DNA from: Lachnospiraceae bacterium
GTDB lineage: Bacteria > Bacillota > Clostridia > Lachnospirales > Lachnospiraceae
Direction of reading: 5' to 3'
DNA length: 64,000 nucleotides
Assembly (NCBI GenBank): GCA_017520425.1
Contig: JAFXFO010000031.1
Coordinates: forward strand, 124,001-188,000
Shown: piece after piece, positions 28,188 through 36,494 of the stretch
Layout of the letters: the number at the start of each line of letters is the position of its first letter
Position numbering within the stretch: the first letter of the stretch is position 1
Made by a program: the position numbers and the translations under genes
Notes under the pieces: model-generated
Told to the model about the DNA's origin: nothing
The model's input: the letters and a program-made list of their open reading frames with translations, nothing else
Database searches by the model: none

Positions 28188-29165
28188 TCAATTCTGAATC
28201 TTAAACCCTTGGCATCCCACTAATGGATACGATATCACCGACCGCCCTTCCAAATCCTCTTTTTGCATATCCACCCCTATGATCTCCCGATTATCATAGG
28301 TAGTATAGTAATATATCCCTTTGTCCGTATTGCAACAGGAAGAATAAATGGTCTTATCAACTGCCCCTCCGGTCAATTCTACACTGCCGTTTGGCATCTC
28401 CACACTTCCAAGCAGATGGAAGAACTGATTCACGCTCTCCGTTTCCGAATCACCGCTTTCTGCGTTCATCCTGTGAAATGCCGCCCTCACAAAACGTGAG
28501 CTCGAAGACAAATCTCCGGGAAGTCCCAGTGCCCCCATCCCCCTACTGTATTGTAACAATTCCACATCCTCCGCAAAGGTGCAGTCCACATCTTTGCGAC
28601 TTAAAGCCCGATATTGGTTCAAATTCATCATCTGATACGGAAAAGGAGGGTTATTGGTCAATACCTTCACCGGATTATCATATATTTCCAAGCCTTCCTT
28701 CACTGTCTCTACCACGATACATTCCTCTTTATCCGCAATCATCCAATGCAACGGTGTCAAAGGCAACTTTTCGCTATAATGGATTCCCACAAGCTGTATT
28801 TTTTCCAGTTTCGACCTTGCCTCTTTTACATCACCGCACTGCCCCAATATCCAAGGAATAAACTCAAAGGGACTGATATGTTCTTTCCCCGGCTCCTCTT
28901 CCTTACTATAATATGCATTCCCCGTAAAGAGCAGACCCGCCATACTCAGCCCCTTTTCATTAGTTGCATCATAATATAAAGGATACTCATCCTGCACATA
29001 GGCCATCCCAATCATGGCATAGTGCTCTTTCAACTCCCCTTCTCTTCGGAACACAAAAGGATAATTTCTGGGGGTAATCGTCACCGTTTCCTTATAAGAA
29101 TATTCCAAATCCAGATTACGACCAAAATAATGGTCTTTTGTTTTATATGAAATTGCTGTGCACAT
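28188..29165 (-). CDS. Choloylglycine hydrolase / bile salt hydrolase-like Ntn hydrolase
   Basis: 325 residues from the ATG at 29165, chosen because the nucleophile Cys must be residue 2 (MCTAISYKTKD); the frame extends four codons upstream. The Ntn-hydrolase pattern is intact: Cys2, Arg and Asp in FGRNLDLEYSY, Asn in VLTNNPPF, Arg in LPGDLSSSSRFVRAAF. Family members deconjugate glycine- or taurine-bile acids, or cleave penicillin V or acyl-homoserine lactones. The SSSSRFVRA block and LGLPGD fit the Gram-positive bile salt hydrolase group. It appears monocistronic and fits a gut habitat. Confidence 0.85.
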   Translation of the reverse strand: MCTAISYKTKDHYFGRNLDLEYSYKETVTITPRNYPFVFRREGELKEHYAMIGMAYVQDEYPLYYDATNEKGLSMAGLLFTGNAYYSKEEEPGKEHISPFEFIPWILGQCGDVKEARSKLEKIQLVGIHYSEKLPLTPLHWMIADKEECIVVETVKEGLEIYDNPVKVLTNNPPFPYQMMNLNQYRALSRKDVDCTFAEDVELLQYSRGMGALGLPGDLSSSSRFVRAAFHRMNAESGDSETESVNQFFHLLGSVEMPNGSVELTGGAVDKTIYSSCCNTDKGIYYYTTYDNREIIGVDMQKEDLEGRSVISYPLVGCQGFKIQN

Positions 29166-29504
29166 AGTTCCCTCCATATATGTTATAAGATAAAATAGCT
29201 ACACATTAATTTATACATAACAGTCTCTCACTAACCTTCCATAGCTTTACAAATGCTTTACCAATATAATGAATATATTATTTTTTCTTAGTTTTTACCT
29301 TTTTCATTTTATTATATTACAAATTAAACACAAACAAATTTAAAATAATTCTTCTTTATATTATAAAGTTCAAACCTCACACGCATTTGCAATCATTATC
29401 CACCACAATTGAACACAAATATCAATTTTTTCTAAAAATAATGATGGACATTGTTCACAAAAATGGTATAATAGCATAATAAATGAACACAAAAGGGGGA
29501 TATC
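29166..29504. promoter_or_regulatory. Divergent, very AT-rich regulatory region with predicted importer promoter
   Basis: 339 bp without a gene. On the plus strand a likely promoter of the ABC importer is TGGACA (29446-29451), 15-bp spacer, TATAAT (29467-29472), 32 bp before the first gene. A promoter for the bile salt hydrolase gene must lie on the other strand, but no clear pair was chosen. The region marks the start of a stretch visibly richer in A/T than the pilus operon. Confidence 0.5.
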
Positions 29505-30506
29505 ATGAAATATTTTAGATTAATACTATTACTGACTATAACAATTTTATTATGTGCGTGTGGGAAAAAGTCCACAAATGGCACTGCTGAAAACCAAACC
29601 GACAATTCAAAAGTTATAATATATTCCGGAGCGGAAGATTATCGTAATGAATACTTCCTTAAGAGATTATCAGAGACTTTTCCCGAATATGAAATAATTA
29701 TTGAATACATACCGAGTGGCAATATGGCTGCTAAAATAAAAGCAGAAGGAAAAGAAACAGAGGCTGACATTTTATATGATATTGATTATAGTTATGTAGA
29801 AATGCTGGAGCCCTTTTTGGCAGACTTATCAGAATACGACCAATCTATTTTTATGGAAGATGCGCAATCTAAAAGCCAAAAATACATACCAGAATTAAGA
29901 AATGGTGGTTCTATTATTGTAAATCCTAAAGTCCTGTCAGATAAAGGACTAGAACTCCCCACCTGTTATGAGGATTTATTAAGCCCACAGTGGAAAGGCT
30001 TAGTATCTATGCCAAACCCTAAATCTTCTGGCACCGGCTATATGTTTTTGAAGAATTTGGTTAATACCTGGGGTGAAGAAAAAGCATTTGATTACTTTGA
30101 TAAACTCTCAGAAAACATATTACAATTTACTTCTTCCGGATCCGGTCCGGTAAATGCCTTAGTTCAGGGTGAAGTGGCTGTCGGATTAGGAATGACCAGT
30201 CAAGCCGTTACTGCCATTAATGAAGGTGCCGTTCTGAAAATCATGTATTTTGAAGAAGGCTCTCCCAGTTCTTTGTATGGTTATAGCATTATTGACGGCA
30301 AACAGAATCGCAAATGCGTAAAGGAAGTAATGGACTTTTTTTATTCAACTCTCGTAGAAGAAGATAAAAAGCTGTTTTTCCCGGAACAAATATATAAAGA
30401 CAAGACTTTTATAGTTGAAAACTATCCCACAAATATTAAATATGGCGATATGAGTAACAATACATTGGAAGAGAAATTGCGTTTATTAGAAAAGTGGGAA
30501 TATTAA
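29505..30506 (+). CDS. ABC importer substrate-binding lipoprotein, 2-aminoethylphosphonate/Fe3+ type (PhnS2-like)
   Basis: 333 residues. The lipoprotein signal LLLTITILLCACGKK has lipobox LCAC, then a type-2 periplasmic-binding fold (VIIYSGAEDYRNEYFLKRL; YDIDYSYVEMLEPF; NPKSSGTGYMFLKNLV; SSGSGPVNALVQGEVAVGLG). It resembles the AfuA/PhnS group. Length and gene order fit the putative 2-aminoethylphosphonate set (TIGR03261-type binding protein with a fused permease); iron or another small anion cannot be excluded. It is the first gene of a four-gene plus-strand operon whose last member is a cytidylyltransferase fusion, which supports a phosphonate or phosphocholine-like ligand. Confidence 0.75.
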   Translation: MKYFRLILLLTITILLCACGKKSTNGTAENQTDNSKVIIYSGAEDYRNEYFLKRLSETFPEYEIIIEYIPSGNMAAKIKAEGKETEADILYDIDYSYVEMLEPFLADLSEYDQSIFMEDAQSKSQKYIPELRNGGSIIVNPKVLSDKGLELPTCYEDLLSPQWKGLVSMPNPKSSGTGYMFLKNLVNTWGEEKAFDYFDKLSENILQFTSSGSGPVNALVQGEVAVGLGMTSQAVTAINEGAVLKIMYFEEGSPSSLYGYSIIDGKQNRKCVKEVMDFFYSTLVEEDKKLFFPEQIYKDKTFIVENYPTNIKYGDMSNNTLEEKLRLLEKWEY

Positions 30507-30522
30507 ATACTAAGGAGCCTTT

Positions 30523-31290
30523 ATGGAAAAACTATGCGTTATAAACCTAAGTAAAAGTTTATCAAAAAATGCTGTTTTGCAAAACATCAATTTTACAATT
30601 GAAGAAGGAGAATTCCTGACGATTCTAGGGCCATCAGGATGTGGAAAAACAACACTTTTGCGTATTTTAATCGGTTTAGACTTTCCTGACACCGGTCAAA
30701 TATTTAAAGATGGTACTGAAATAACAAACGAAGTGCCCTCTAATAGAGGCATGGGAATTGTTTTTCAAAACTATGCGTTATTCGAAAACATGACAGTTTT
30801 AGAAAACATTGAATACGCACTGAGAAGAAATAAGACATTAAGAAATAGCTCACGAAGTATCGCAATGGAGATGGTAGCGCTGGTGAAATTAGATGAGCAT
30901 ATCAATAAAAAGCCGTCCGCCCTCTCCGGTGGGCAACAGCAAAGAGTTGCCATTGCACGAACATTAGCATTAGGCCCTGATATCATATTATTTGATGAGC
31001 CAATGGCTGCTTTGGATGCGGACACGCGTATGATGCTAAGAACAGAAATTAAAAGAATACAAAAGGAACTGGGCGCGACAATTATATATATTACTCATGA
31101 TCAAGAAGAAGCTTTTGCTATGTCTGACAGAATCATGGTAATGAATGATGGGAAAATTATACAACTTGATACACCCGAAAATATTGTTACCCATCCTGCT
31201 AATGAATATATTCAACAATTTGTAATCAAAAATTTGGAAATGAAGATTGACTCCTTAATTAAGTATGTCAACACAACTCCTCACAATTAA
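30523..31290 (+). CDS. ABC importer ATPase (PhnT2/PotA-like, short)
   Basis: 255 residues. Walker A GPSGCGKTT, Q-loop VFQNYALF, signature LSGGQQQRVAIAR, Walker B DIILFDEPMAALD and switch His ITHDQEE are all present. It lacks the C-terminal TOBE-type regulatory domain normal for this subfamily (about 350 residues), so it is a minimal nucleotide-binding subunit. GGAG precedes the ATG; it follows the binding protein by 16 nt and precedes the fused permease. Confidence 0.9.
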   Translation: MEKLCVINLSKSLSKNAVLQNINFTIEEGEFLTILGPSGCGKTTLLRILIGLDFPDTGQIFKDGTEITNEVPSNRGMGIVFQNYALFENMTVLENIEYALRRNKTLRNSSRSIAMEMVALVKLDEHINKKPSALSGGQQQRVAIARTLALGPDIILFDEPMAALDADTRMMLRTEIKRIQKELGATIIYITHDQEEAFAMSDRIMVMNDGKIIQLDTPENIVTHPANEYIQQFVIKNLEMKIDSLIKYVNTTPHN

Positions 31291-31309
31291 GGTATCACCG
31301 GAGACTAAT

Positions 31310-32911
31310 ATGCATCTTAATGTTTATAGCCAACACATAAATAAAACAACAAAAGGATATCAAAAAATCAGCAGATTGTTGCTGGTAATTGGTCTAACAT
31401 TCTCTATTATTATGCCACTTATCGCGATGATGATAAATATTTTCAGTGTTAACATCATTAAAATAGTAACATCAACGAAATTTTTGTCTGCTCTAAAAAA
31501 TTCCTTATTACTATCCGCTATTGCAACAATTCTTTCTGTATCACTTGCCTATATTTTAGCTTGGTGTATTTCCAGAACTGCTATTTGTTTTAAAGGTCTA
31601 TTTACTATCATTCTTTCCATCCCTATGCTAATTCCGTCTATCAGTCATGGCATTGGCCTCGTAATTCTATTTGGAACGAATGGCGTCATGACAAATATGT
31701 TTAACTTGCCTTTTACTATATACGGTATTTGGGGTATTATAATGGGATCTGTATTATACTCATTCCCCATAGCATTTCTGATGGTTTTGGAAATATTTCA
31801 CTTAGAAGACAGTACCCCTTATGAAGCTGCAACGGTAATGGGGTTATCTCGAATGGAGAAATTCAAAATAATAACCATCCCATATTTCAAAAAACCAATG
31901 ATTACCGTATTATTTGCCGTATTTACCATGGTTATTACCGATTATGGAGTTCCCCTAATGGTTGGCGGTAAATGTATTACTTTACCGGTTATGATGTATC
32001 AGGATGTAATTGGTATGTTAGAGTTTGGTAAAGGTAGTGTAATAGGTATTATTTTACTTATTCCTGCACTAATCGCCTGTCTGGTAGATAGTCGAATTCG
32101 AGAAAACGGAAATAAAGAATTTGTCAAAAAAGAGTTTCGTATTTTACCACAAAAAATACGCGATTTTGGTGCGTATACCATATGTACCATATCTTCTTTA
32201 TTGGTACTTTCACCAATAATAGTGTTCTCCGTATTATCTTTTGTAAATAAATATCCCCTGGATATGAGTTTGACCTTCAAACATTTACAGCATGCATTGA
32301 AACTCAATGCCGGACAATATCTTATCAACTCATTGTTCATTGCGTTTCTGGTATCTATCCTCGGAGTATTATTGGCAATTACCAGTGCATATTTTACAGT
32401 ACGAATGCCTTCAAAGATTTCCGGAGTTTTACATCTATTATCTATCATGTCATTGTCAATACCGGGAATTGTATTGGGATTATCATATGTGATATTTTTT
32501 AAAGGTTCCTATGTTTATGGAACCTTTGCAATACTAATACTTGCAAACATAATCCATTTTTTCTCTTCGCCATATTTATTGATATATAATACATTTGGCA
32601 AGATTAATATGAATTTAGAATCCGTAGGGATGACTTTAGGTATTAGCCGTTGGCATATTATTAAAGATATATTATTACCCTTGTCCAAAGATACTATTTT
32701 AGAAATGTTTTCATACTTTTTTGTTAACTCTATGATAACTATTTCAGCAGTATCATTTTTGGCTTCGGTATCAAATAAACCCATATCATTATTGATTCCT
32801 CAATTCGAAGGACAAATGCAGTTAGAATGTGCTGCCATCGTATCTTTACTTATTTTCATAATCAATATGATACTAAAGGGAACTGTCCTCTTGCTTAAGA
32901 AAAAGAAATAA
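31310..32911 (+). CDS. ABC importer permease with two fused transmembrane domains (PhnU2-like)
   Basis: 533 residues from the ATG at 31310, which has GGAG 6-7 nt upstream; an earlier start at 31265 would overlap the ATPase gene. About twelve membrane helices fall in two BPD_transp_1 halves, each with an EAA-type loop (YEAATVMGLSRMEKFKIITIP in the first; LESVGMTLGISRWHIIKDILLP in the second). One chain thus supplies both permease halves, as in the fused 2-aminoethylphosphonate-type and iron-type permeases. Confidence 0.85.
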   Translation: MHLNVYSQHINKTTKGYQKISRLLLVIGLTFSIIMPLIAMMINIFSVNIIKIVTSTKFLSALKNSLLLSAIATILSVSLAYILAWCISRTAICFKGLFTIILSIPMLIPSISHGIGLVILFGTNGVMTNMFNLPFTIYGIWGIIMGSVLYSFPIAFLMVLEIFHLEDSTPYEAATVMGLSRMEKFKIITIPYFKKPMITVLFAVFTMVITDYGVPLMVGGKCITLPVMMYQDVIGMLEFGKGSVIGIILLIPALIACLVDSRIRENGNKEFVKKEFRILPQKIRDFGAYTICTISSLLVLSPIIVFSVLSFVNKYPLDMSLTFKHLQHALKLNAGQYLINSLFIAFLVSILGVLLAITSAYFTVRMPSKISGVLHLLSIMSLSIPGIVLGLSYVIFFKGSYVYGTFAILILANIIHFFSSPYLLIYNTFGKINMNLESVGMTLGISRWHIIKDILLPLSKDTILEMFSYFFVNSMITISAVSFLASVSNKPISLLIPQFEGQMQLECAAIVSLLIFIINMILKGTVLLLKKKK

Positions 32912-32927
32912 ACAAAATGGAGAAGAT

Positions 32928-33824
32928 ATGAAAACGAATTTAACCAAATTGGAATTTGATATATTAGTTTTACTGGAAGAAAGTTCATCCGTTCTTTCCC
33001 AAAGGAAAATTGCCAATATATTAGACAAATCTGTAGGTACCATCAATAAAGGAATTGCCTCTTTAACAGAATTTGACTATATATCCAATGGGCAGATTAC
33101 AAATTCCGGAATTAGTGCACTGGAGCCATATCGAGTAAAGAGAGCTGTTTTTTTGGCTGCAGGTTTTGGTTCCAGATTAGTACCAATCACGCTGAACACA
33201 CCAAAGCCTTTAATTCGGGTAAAAGGAAAACGAATCATCGATACACTGATTGATGCCGTTTTATCAGCCGGAATACAAGAAATTGTAATTGTACGTGGCT
33301 ATTTAGCGGAGCAATTTGACCAATTGCTAAAAAAATATCCTATGATTGAATTCATTGATAACCCACTTTATAACGAAGCAAATAACATCTCCTCTGCCAT
33401 GTATGCAAGTGATTTATTGAGTAGAGCTTATGTGCTTGAAGCAGACTTATTTTTATCAAATCCGAGTTTAATTAAGAAATACCATTATTCTTCTAATTTC
33501 TTAGGCATCCCAATGGAACGAACCGATGACTGGTGCTTTGAAGTCAAGGATGGGATTATTAAAAACCAAAAAGTTGGCGGTCTAAATTGCTACCAGGAAG
33601 TAGGCATATCCTATTGGAGCGAAGAAGATGGTACCAAATTAGCAGAACACATAAAAGAAGTATTTAAAAGACCTGGTGGCAAAGAAAGATATTGGGATCA
33701 GGTTCCTCTTATAGATTTTGCAAATGAGTATAAAATTGCAATCAGAGAGTGTTACGAAGAGGACATCGTTGAAATCGATACCTTCAGAGAACTAAAAGCA
33801 TTTGACAAGACATACGATGTATAG
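32928..33824 (+). CDS. Winged-helix / nucleotidyltransferase fusion, LicC/PntC-like cytidylyltransferase
   Basis: 298 residues. Residues 1-65 form a winged-helix-like domain (LTKLEFDILVLLEES; QRKIANILDKSVGTINKGI). Residues about 72-290 are a nucleotidyltransferase with LAAGFGSRLVPITLNTPKPLI, followed by IDNPLYNEANNISSAMYA and VLEADLF, the pattern of phosphocholine and 2-aminoethylphosphonate cytidylyltransferases. The likely reaction is CTP plus phosphocholine or aminoethylphosphonate giving the CDP- or CMP-activated form for surface decoration. Co-transcription with a phosphonate-type importer favours aminoethylphosphonate. The HTH could sense substrate and regulate the operon, or be structural. 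No LicD-like transferase or kinase is in the window. Confidence 0.75.
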   Translation: MKTNLTKLEFDILVLLEESSSVLSQRKIANILDKSVGTINKGIASLTEFDYISNGQITNSGISALEPYRVKRAVFLAAGFGSRLVPITLNTPKPLIRVKGKRIIDTLIDAVLSAGIQEIVIVRGYLAEQFDQLLKKYPMIEFIDNPLYNEANNISSAMYASDLLSRAYVLEADLFLSNPSLIKKYHYSSNFLGIPMERTDDWCFEVKDGIIKNQKVGGLNCYQEVGISYWSEEDGTKLAEHIKEVFKRPGGKERYWDQVPLIDFANEYKIAIRECYEEDIVEIDTFRELKAFDKTYDV

Positions 33825-33869
33825 CAAAAGCGGATTTCGTCTCAATAGACGAAATCCGCTTTTCGCTAT
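33821..33869. terminator. Bidirectional terminator between convergent operons
   Basis: Perfect 16-bp stem AAAAGCGGATTTCGTC / GACGAAATCCGCTTTT with a 6-nt loop, extended by ATAGC/GCTAT on each side after one bulge. It serves both the cytidylyltransferase gene (plus) and the YidC-sulfatase gene (minus) and slightly overlaps both stop codons. Confidence 0.9.
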
Positions 33870-36493
33870 GGAAATTTATGTTCTTTTAAAATCACTGTCT
33901 CATCATAAAACTTCCAATTCTCTCTATCCCATATATTTTTTTCAACACTCACCCATTTCGCTGGCAAGAAAGTGTTTCCATTATTTTTGGTAACATCCCA
34001 CTCATCAGAAATAATTATATACTGTGGATGCGCAAATTTGGCATCGCTATTTATCTTCTGATTCGTAAATGGATTAATTGGATTATCAATAATATCCTTC
34101 ATAGCTAAAGTTGGCACATCTGCATTTGTCATAAATTCTGAGGATGTAACAAATTCTGTACCTCCAAAATCTTTTACCATAAGCAATGGATAATTGCATT
34201 CCGCATCATATTTTATGTTATTTCCATATGTCAATTGTAACTCATTCAAATGTTTCAATTCATATCCGTGATCAGAAACAATGATAATTCTGGTATTATC
34301 ATAAACATCATTCTGACGCAGATAATCGAACCAATTTCCCAATTGAATAAGAGCCGCCATATTGGTTTGATAGTGGGCCATCTGCTTGTGCGACTTAACC
34401 TTAAGTTGTCTGCCATCAACAATAAAACGTTCCTTATTTTCTTCGTCATATTGCTTATTGTCAACATGCATTGCCGGAACATATTCTGGTTCTTGAACCA
34501 ACATACTTCTATGTGTTATCTCGTTAGACAAAAACAGAAAGGTATTCGTAGAATTCTTGGTAACTGTTGTAATATTCGGTAAATTTGTTAATACATTATA
34601 GTTTTTCATAAATTCATACGATATACCCTCTGCTTCCGAAGGACTACTGCATCGCTGAACATTATAAATGACATCCTTATCAGAAATAATTCTATTATAA
34701 TTTCCATTATCATAAAGTGCCGGTTGCCAACTTACCGGCAAAGCTTTCATTAAACTAAAATAGAAAAAATTCCTATGGCCATTTTTTAATATATTTTCCT
34801 TTTGATACTTATCCGAAAATTTACCCTTGGTTATATAGGTATTAATTTCCGGATATTCATCATATATGGACAAATCAGGAATCCATTGGTAATTTGCATA
34901 TACCGGGTCGCAAACTGTTACTTCATAGCCATTTTGAAGAAATGTTACCGGCATAACTTTTAGAGCTTCATTTTGCTTTTCGCATAAGCTTTCCGTATCA
35001 CGCATATTTATTTCTACCGGTGTATATTCATATCCGCCCAATAAAGCCGGTGTTCCGAAGTTTGTACTTCTACCAAAAGAAATGGTATTAGAGTAGTATG
35101 TAAATCCGCTAAACTGTTCTTTTAAAGTGCTATTTTCATTAAATATATAAGGAATATACTCATTCATTGCACGATCAAGCATAATCACAACTACATTTTT
35201 ACCGTTTTGGTTTAATCGAAAATGAGGTAATTTATTCGTTTCAGCTGAATTTAAAGCAGTTATAACAGATACCGATTTTTGAATCTTGAAAACATTCACC
35301 ATCGATATACTTATAAGTGCAATGCTCATAACTAATAAAACAGCAGTTACTGCCTTTTTATAATTCGATATAATAAAATACAAAATCACAGTCAAAAAAC
35401 AAAGTGTACAAAAATTAATTACCTGCTCTTGGCCTGAGAAAATCATCCCCTCTTCATAATAAAGATTTGAAGTAATAATCCCAAGATTGGTTCCAAAGAA
35501 CATATAGTTTGTAAGCATCATTACACAAGAAAACCATAACAATGTTTCTACAATTCTTTTAACTTTAGCAGAAAAGAGATAGTAGAATACATTTAGCCAA
35601 ATCAAAAATAATCCTCCTGCTAAACACAAAGAACTTACTATATACCATAATGGATTTTGGAATTGTGTAATCTCTATATACTCTTGGGGAGATGCTGCAA
35701 TATAAACTGATGGTATATACAACCCCAAAAGTGTTGTTATAAATACCATTCCTAACAAGCATTGGCAATAATTAGTTGTTACACACTCAGAATGTTTTTT
35801 TGTAAGCTTCTTTTTCCCATCTTTGATTTTTAAAACAATATTTTTCCCAAGCGAAAACACATTATTCAAAGTCCAATACAGTACAAGACATGCAGGCGAA
35901 TTATATAATAAAACAAGAAAGAAAAGAGCCATTGTATAAAGTTGTACTTTATCTTTCAATTTGCTTCCATTAAGATATATTGTGCTTGATACAATATTAA
36001 TCAAGGTCATAAGTATGGGAAGTACATTAATAGATATATTGTTTACACCTAATAATCTGTCAGGCGCACCCAAATTATTAATTCCCCAAAACGAAACATT
36101 ATCAATCAAACTTAACGAAGACAAAAACTGATATGCTGCTATAAAAAAAGGAATTTCTAAAAGTAACGAAATAGACCCCTTGAGTGTAGTTGCCGGAGTA
36201 TAGTTATTTTGACGATAATACGTTTGCAAAATGAACATACGCTCATCTCCAGAAAATGCTTTCTTAATATGTGCCATCCCGTTATGTAAACGTTGCTCTA
36301 ATTGACGTGCTTCTTCCTGCAACATGTCTGCACGCATATATAAAGGCAAAACTAATATATTCATAATCAAGCTTAAAACTACAATCGCCCACCCTGGATG
36401 ACCAATTGTATTATTTGCAAATACAAAAATGGTTTCGAAAATAAGTTTGAGGGGGCCGATAACTAAATTCCCCAATATTCTACCAAATGTCAT
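33866..36493 (-). CDS. YidC/Oxa1-like membrane module fused to an alkaline-phosphatase-superfamily (sulfatase/LtaS-like) enzyme
   Basis: 875 residues. Residues 1-230 align with the YidC/Oxa1 core: PGWAIVVLSLIMNILVLPLY, IPFFIAAYQFL, VLPILMTLIN and SPACLVLYWTLNNVFSL. The Arg that lies in the YidC groove (E. coli ...VRGIMYPL) is Asn45 here. Residues 240-405 add about five membrane helices. Residues 430-860 are a sulfatase-like domain with VVVIMLD (Asp440), STNFGTP (a Thr/Ser nucleophile candidate at 476-481), NEITHRS (His661) and VSDHG (Asp741, His742). Such enzymes transfer phosphoglycerol or phosphoethanolamine, or hydrolyse phosphate or sulfate esters. It starts 2 nt after the CDP-glycerol-transferase-like gene, forming an operon. 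Both halves are clear; the combined function is unknown. Confidence 0.85.
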   Translation of the reverse strand: MTFGRILGNLVIGPLKLIFETIFVFANNTIGHPGWAIVVLSLIMNILVLPLYMRADMLQEEARQLEQRLHNGMAHIKKAFSGDERMFILQTYYRQNNYTPATTLKGSISLLLEIPFFIAAYQFLSSLSLIDNVSFWGINNLGAPDRLLGVNNISINVLPILMTLINIVSSTIYLNGSKLKDKVQLYTMALFFLVLLYNSPACLVLYWTLNNVFSLGKNIVLKIKDGKKKLTKKHSECVTTNYCQCLLGMVFITTLLGLYIPSVYIAASPQEYIEITQFQNPLWYIVSSLCLAGGLFLIWLNVFYYLFSAKVKRIVETLLWFSCVMMLTNYMFFGTNLGIITSNLYYEEGMIFSGQEQVINFCTLCFLTVILYFIISNYKKAVTAVLLVMSIALISISMVNVFKIQKSVSVITALNSAETNKLPHFRLNQNGKNVVVIMLDRAMNEYIPYIFNENSTLKEQFSGFTYYSNTISFGRSTNFGTPALLGGYEYTPVEINMRDTESLCEKQNEALKVMPVTFLQNGYEVTVCDPVYANYQWIPDLSIYDEYPEINTYITKGKFSDKYQKENILKNGHRNFFYFSLMKALPVSWQPALYDNGNYNRIISDKDVIYNVQRCSSPSEAEGISYEFMKNYNVLTNLPNITTVTKNSTNTFLFLSNEITHRSMLVQEPEYVPAMHVDNKQYDEENKERFIVDGRQLKVKSHKQMAHYQTNMAALIQLGNWFDYLRQNDVYDNTRIIIVSDHGYELKHLNELQLTYGNNIKYDAECNYPLLMVKDFGGTEFVTSSEFMTNADVPTLAMKDIIDNPINPFTNQKINSDAKFAHPQYIIISDEWDVTKNNGNTFLPAKWVSVEKNIWDRENWKFYDETVILKEHKFP

Positions 36494-36494
36494 A

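Noticed and set aside
29424..29445. CodY-like box before the phosphonate-type importer
   Set aside because: Best alignment to the consensus is only about 11 of 15, expected by chance in such AT-rich DNA.
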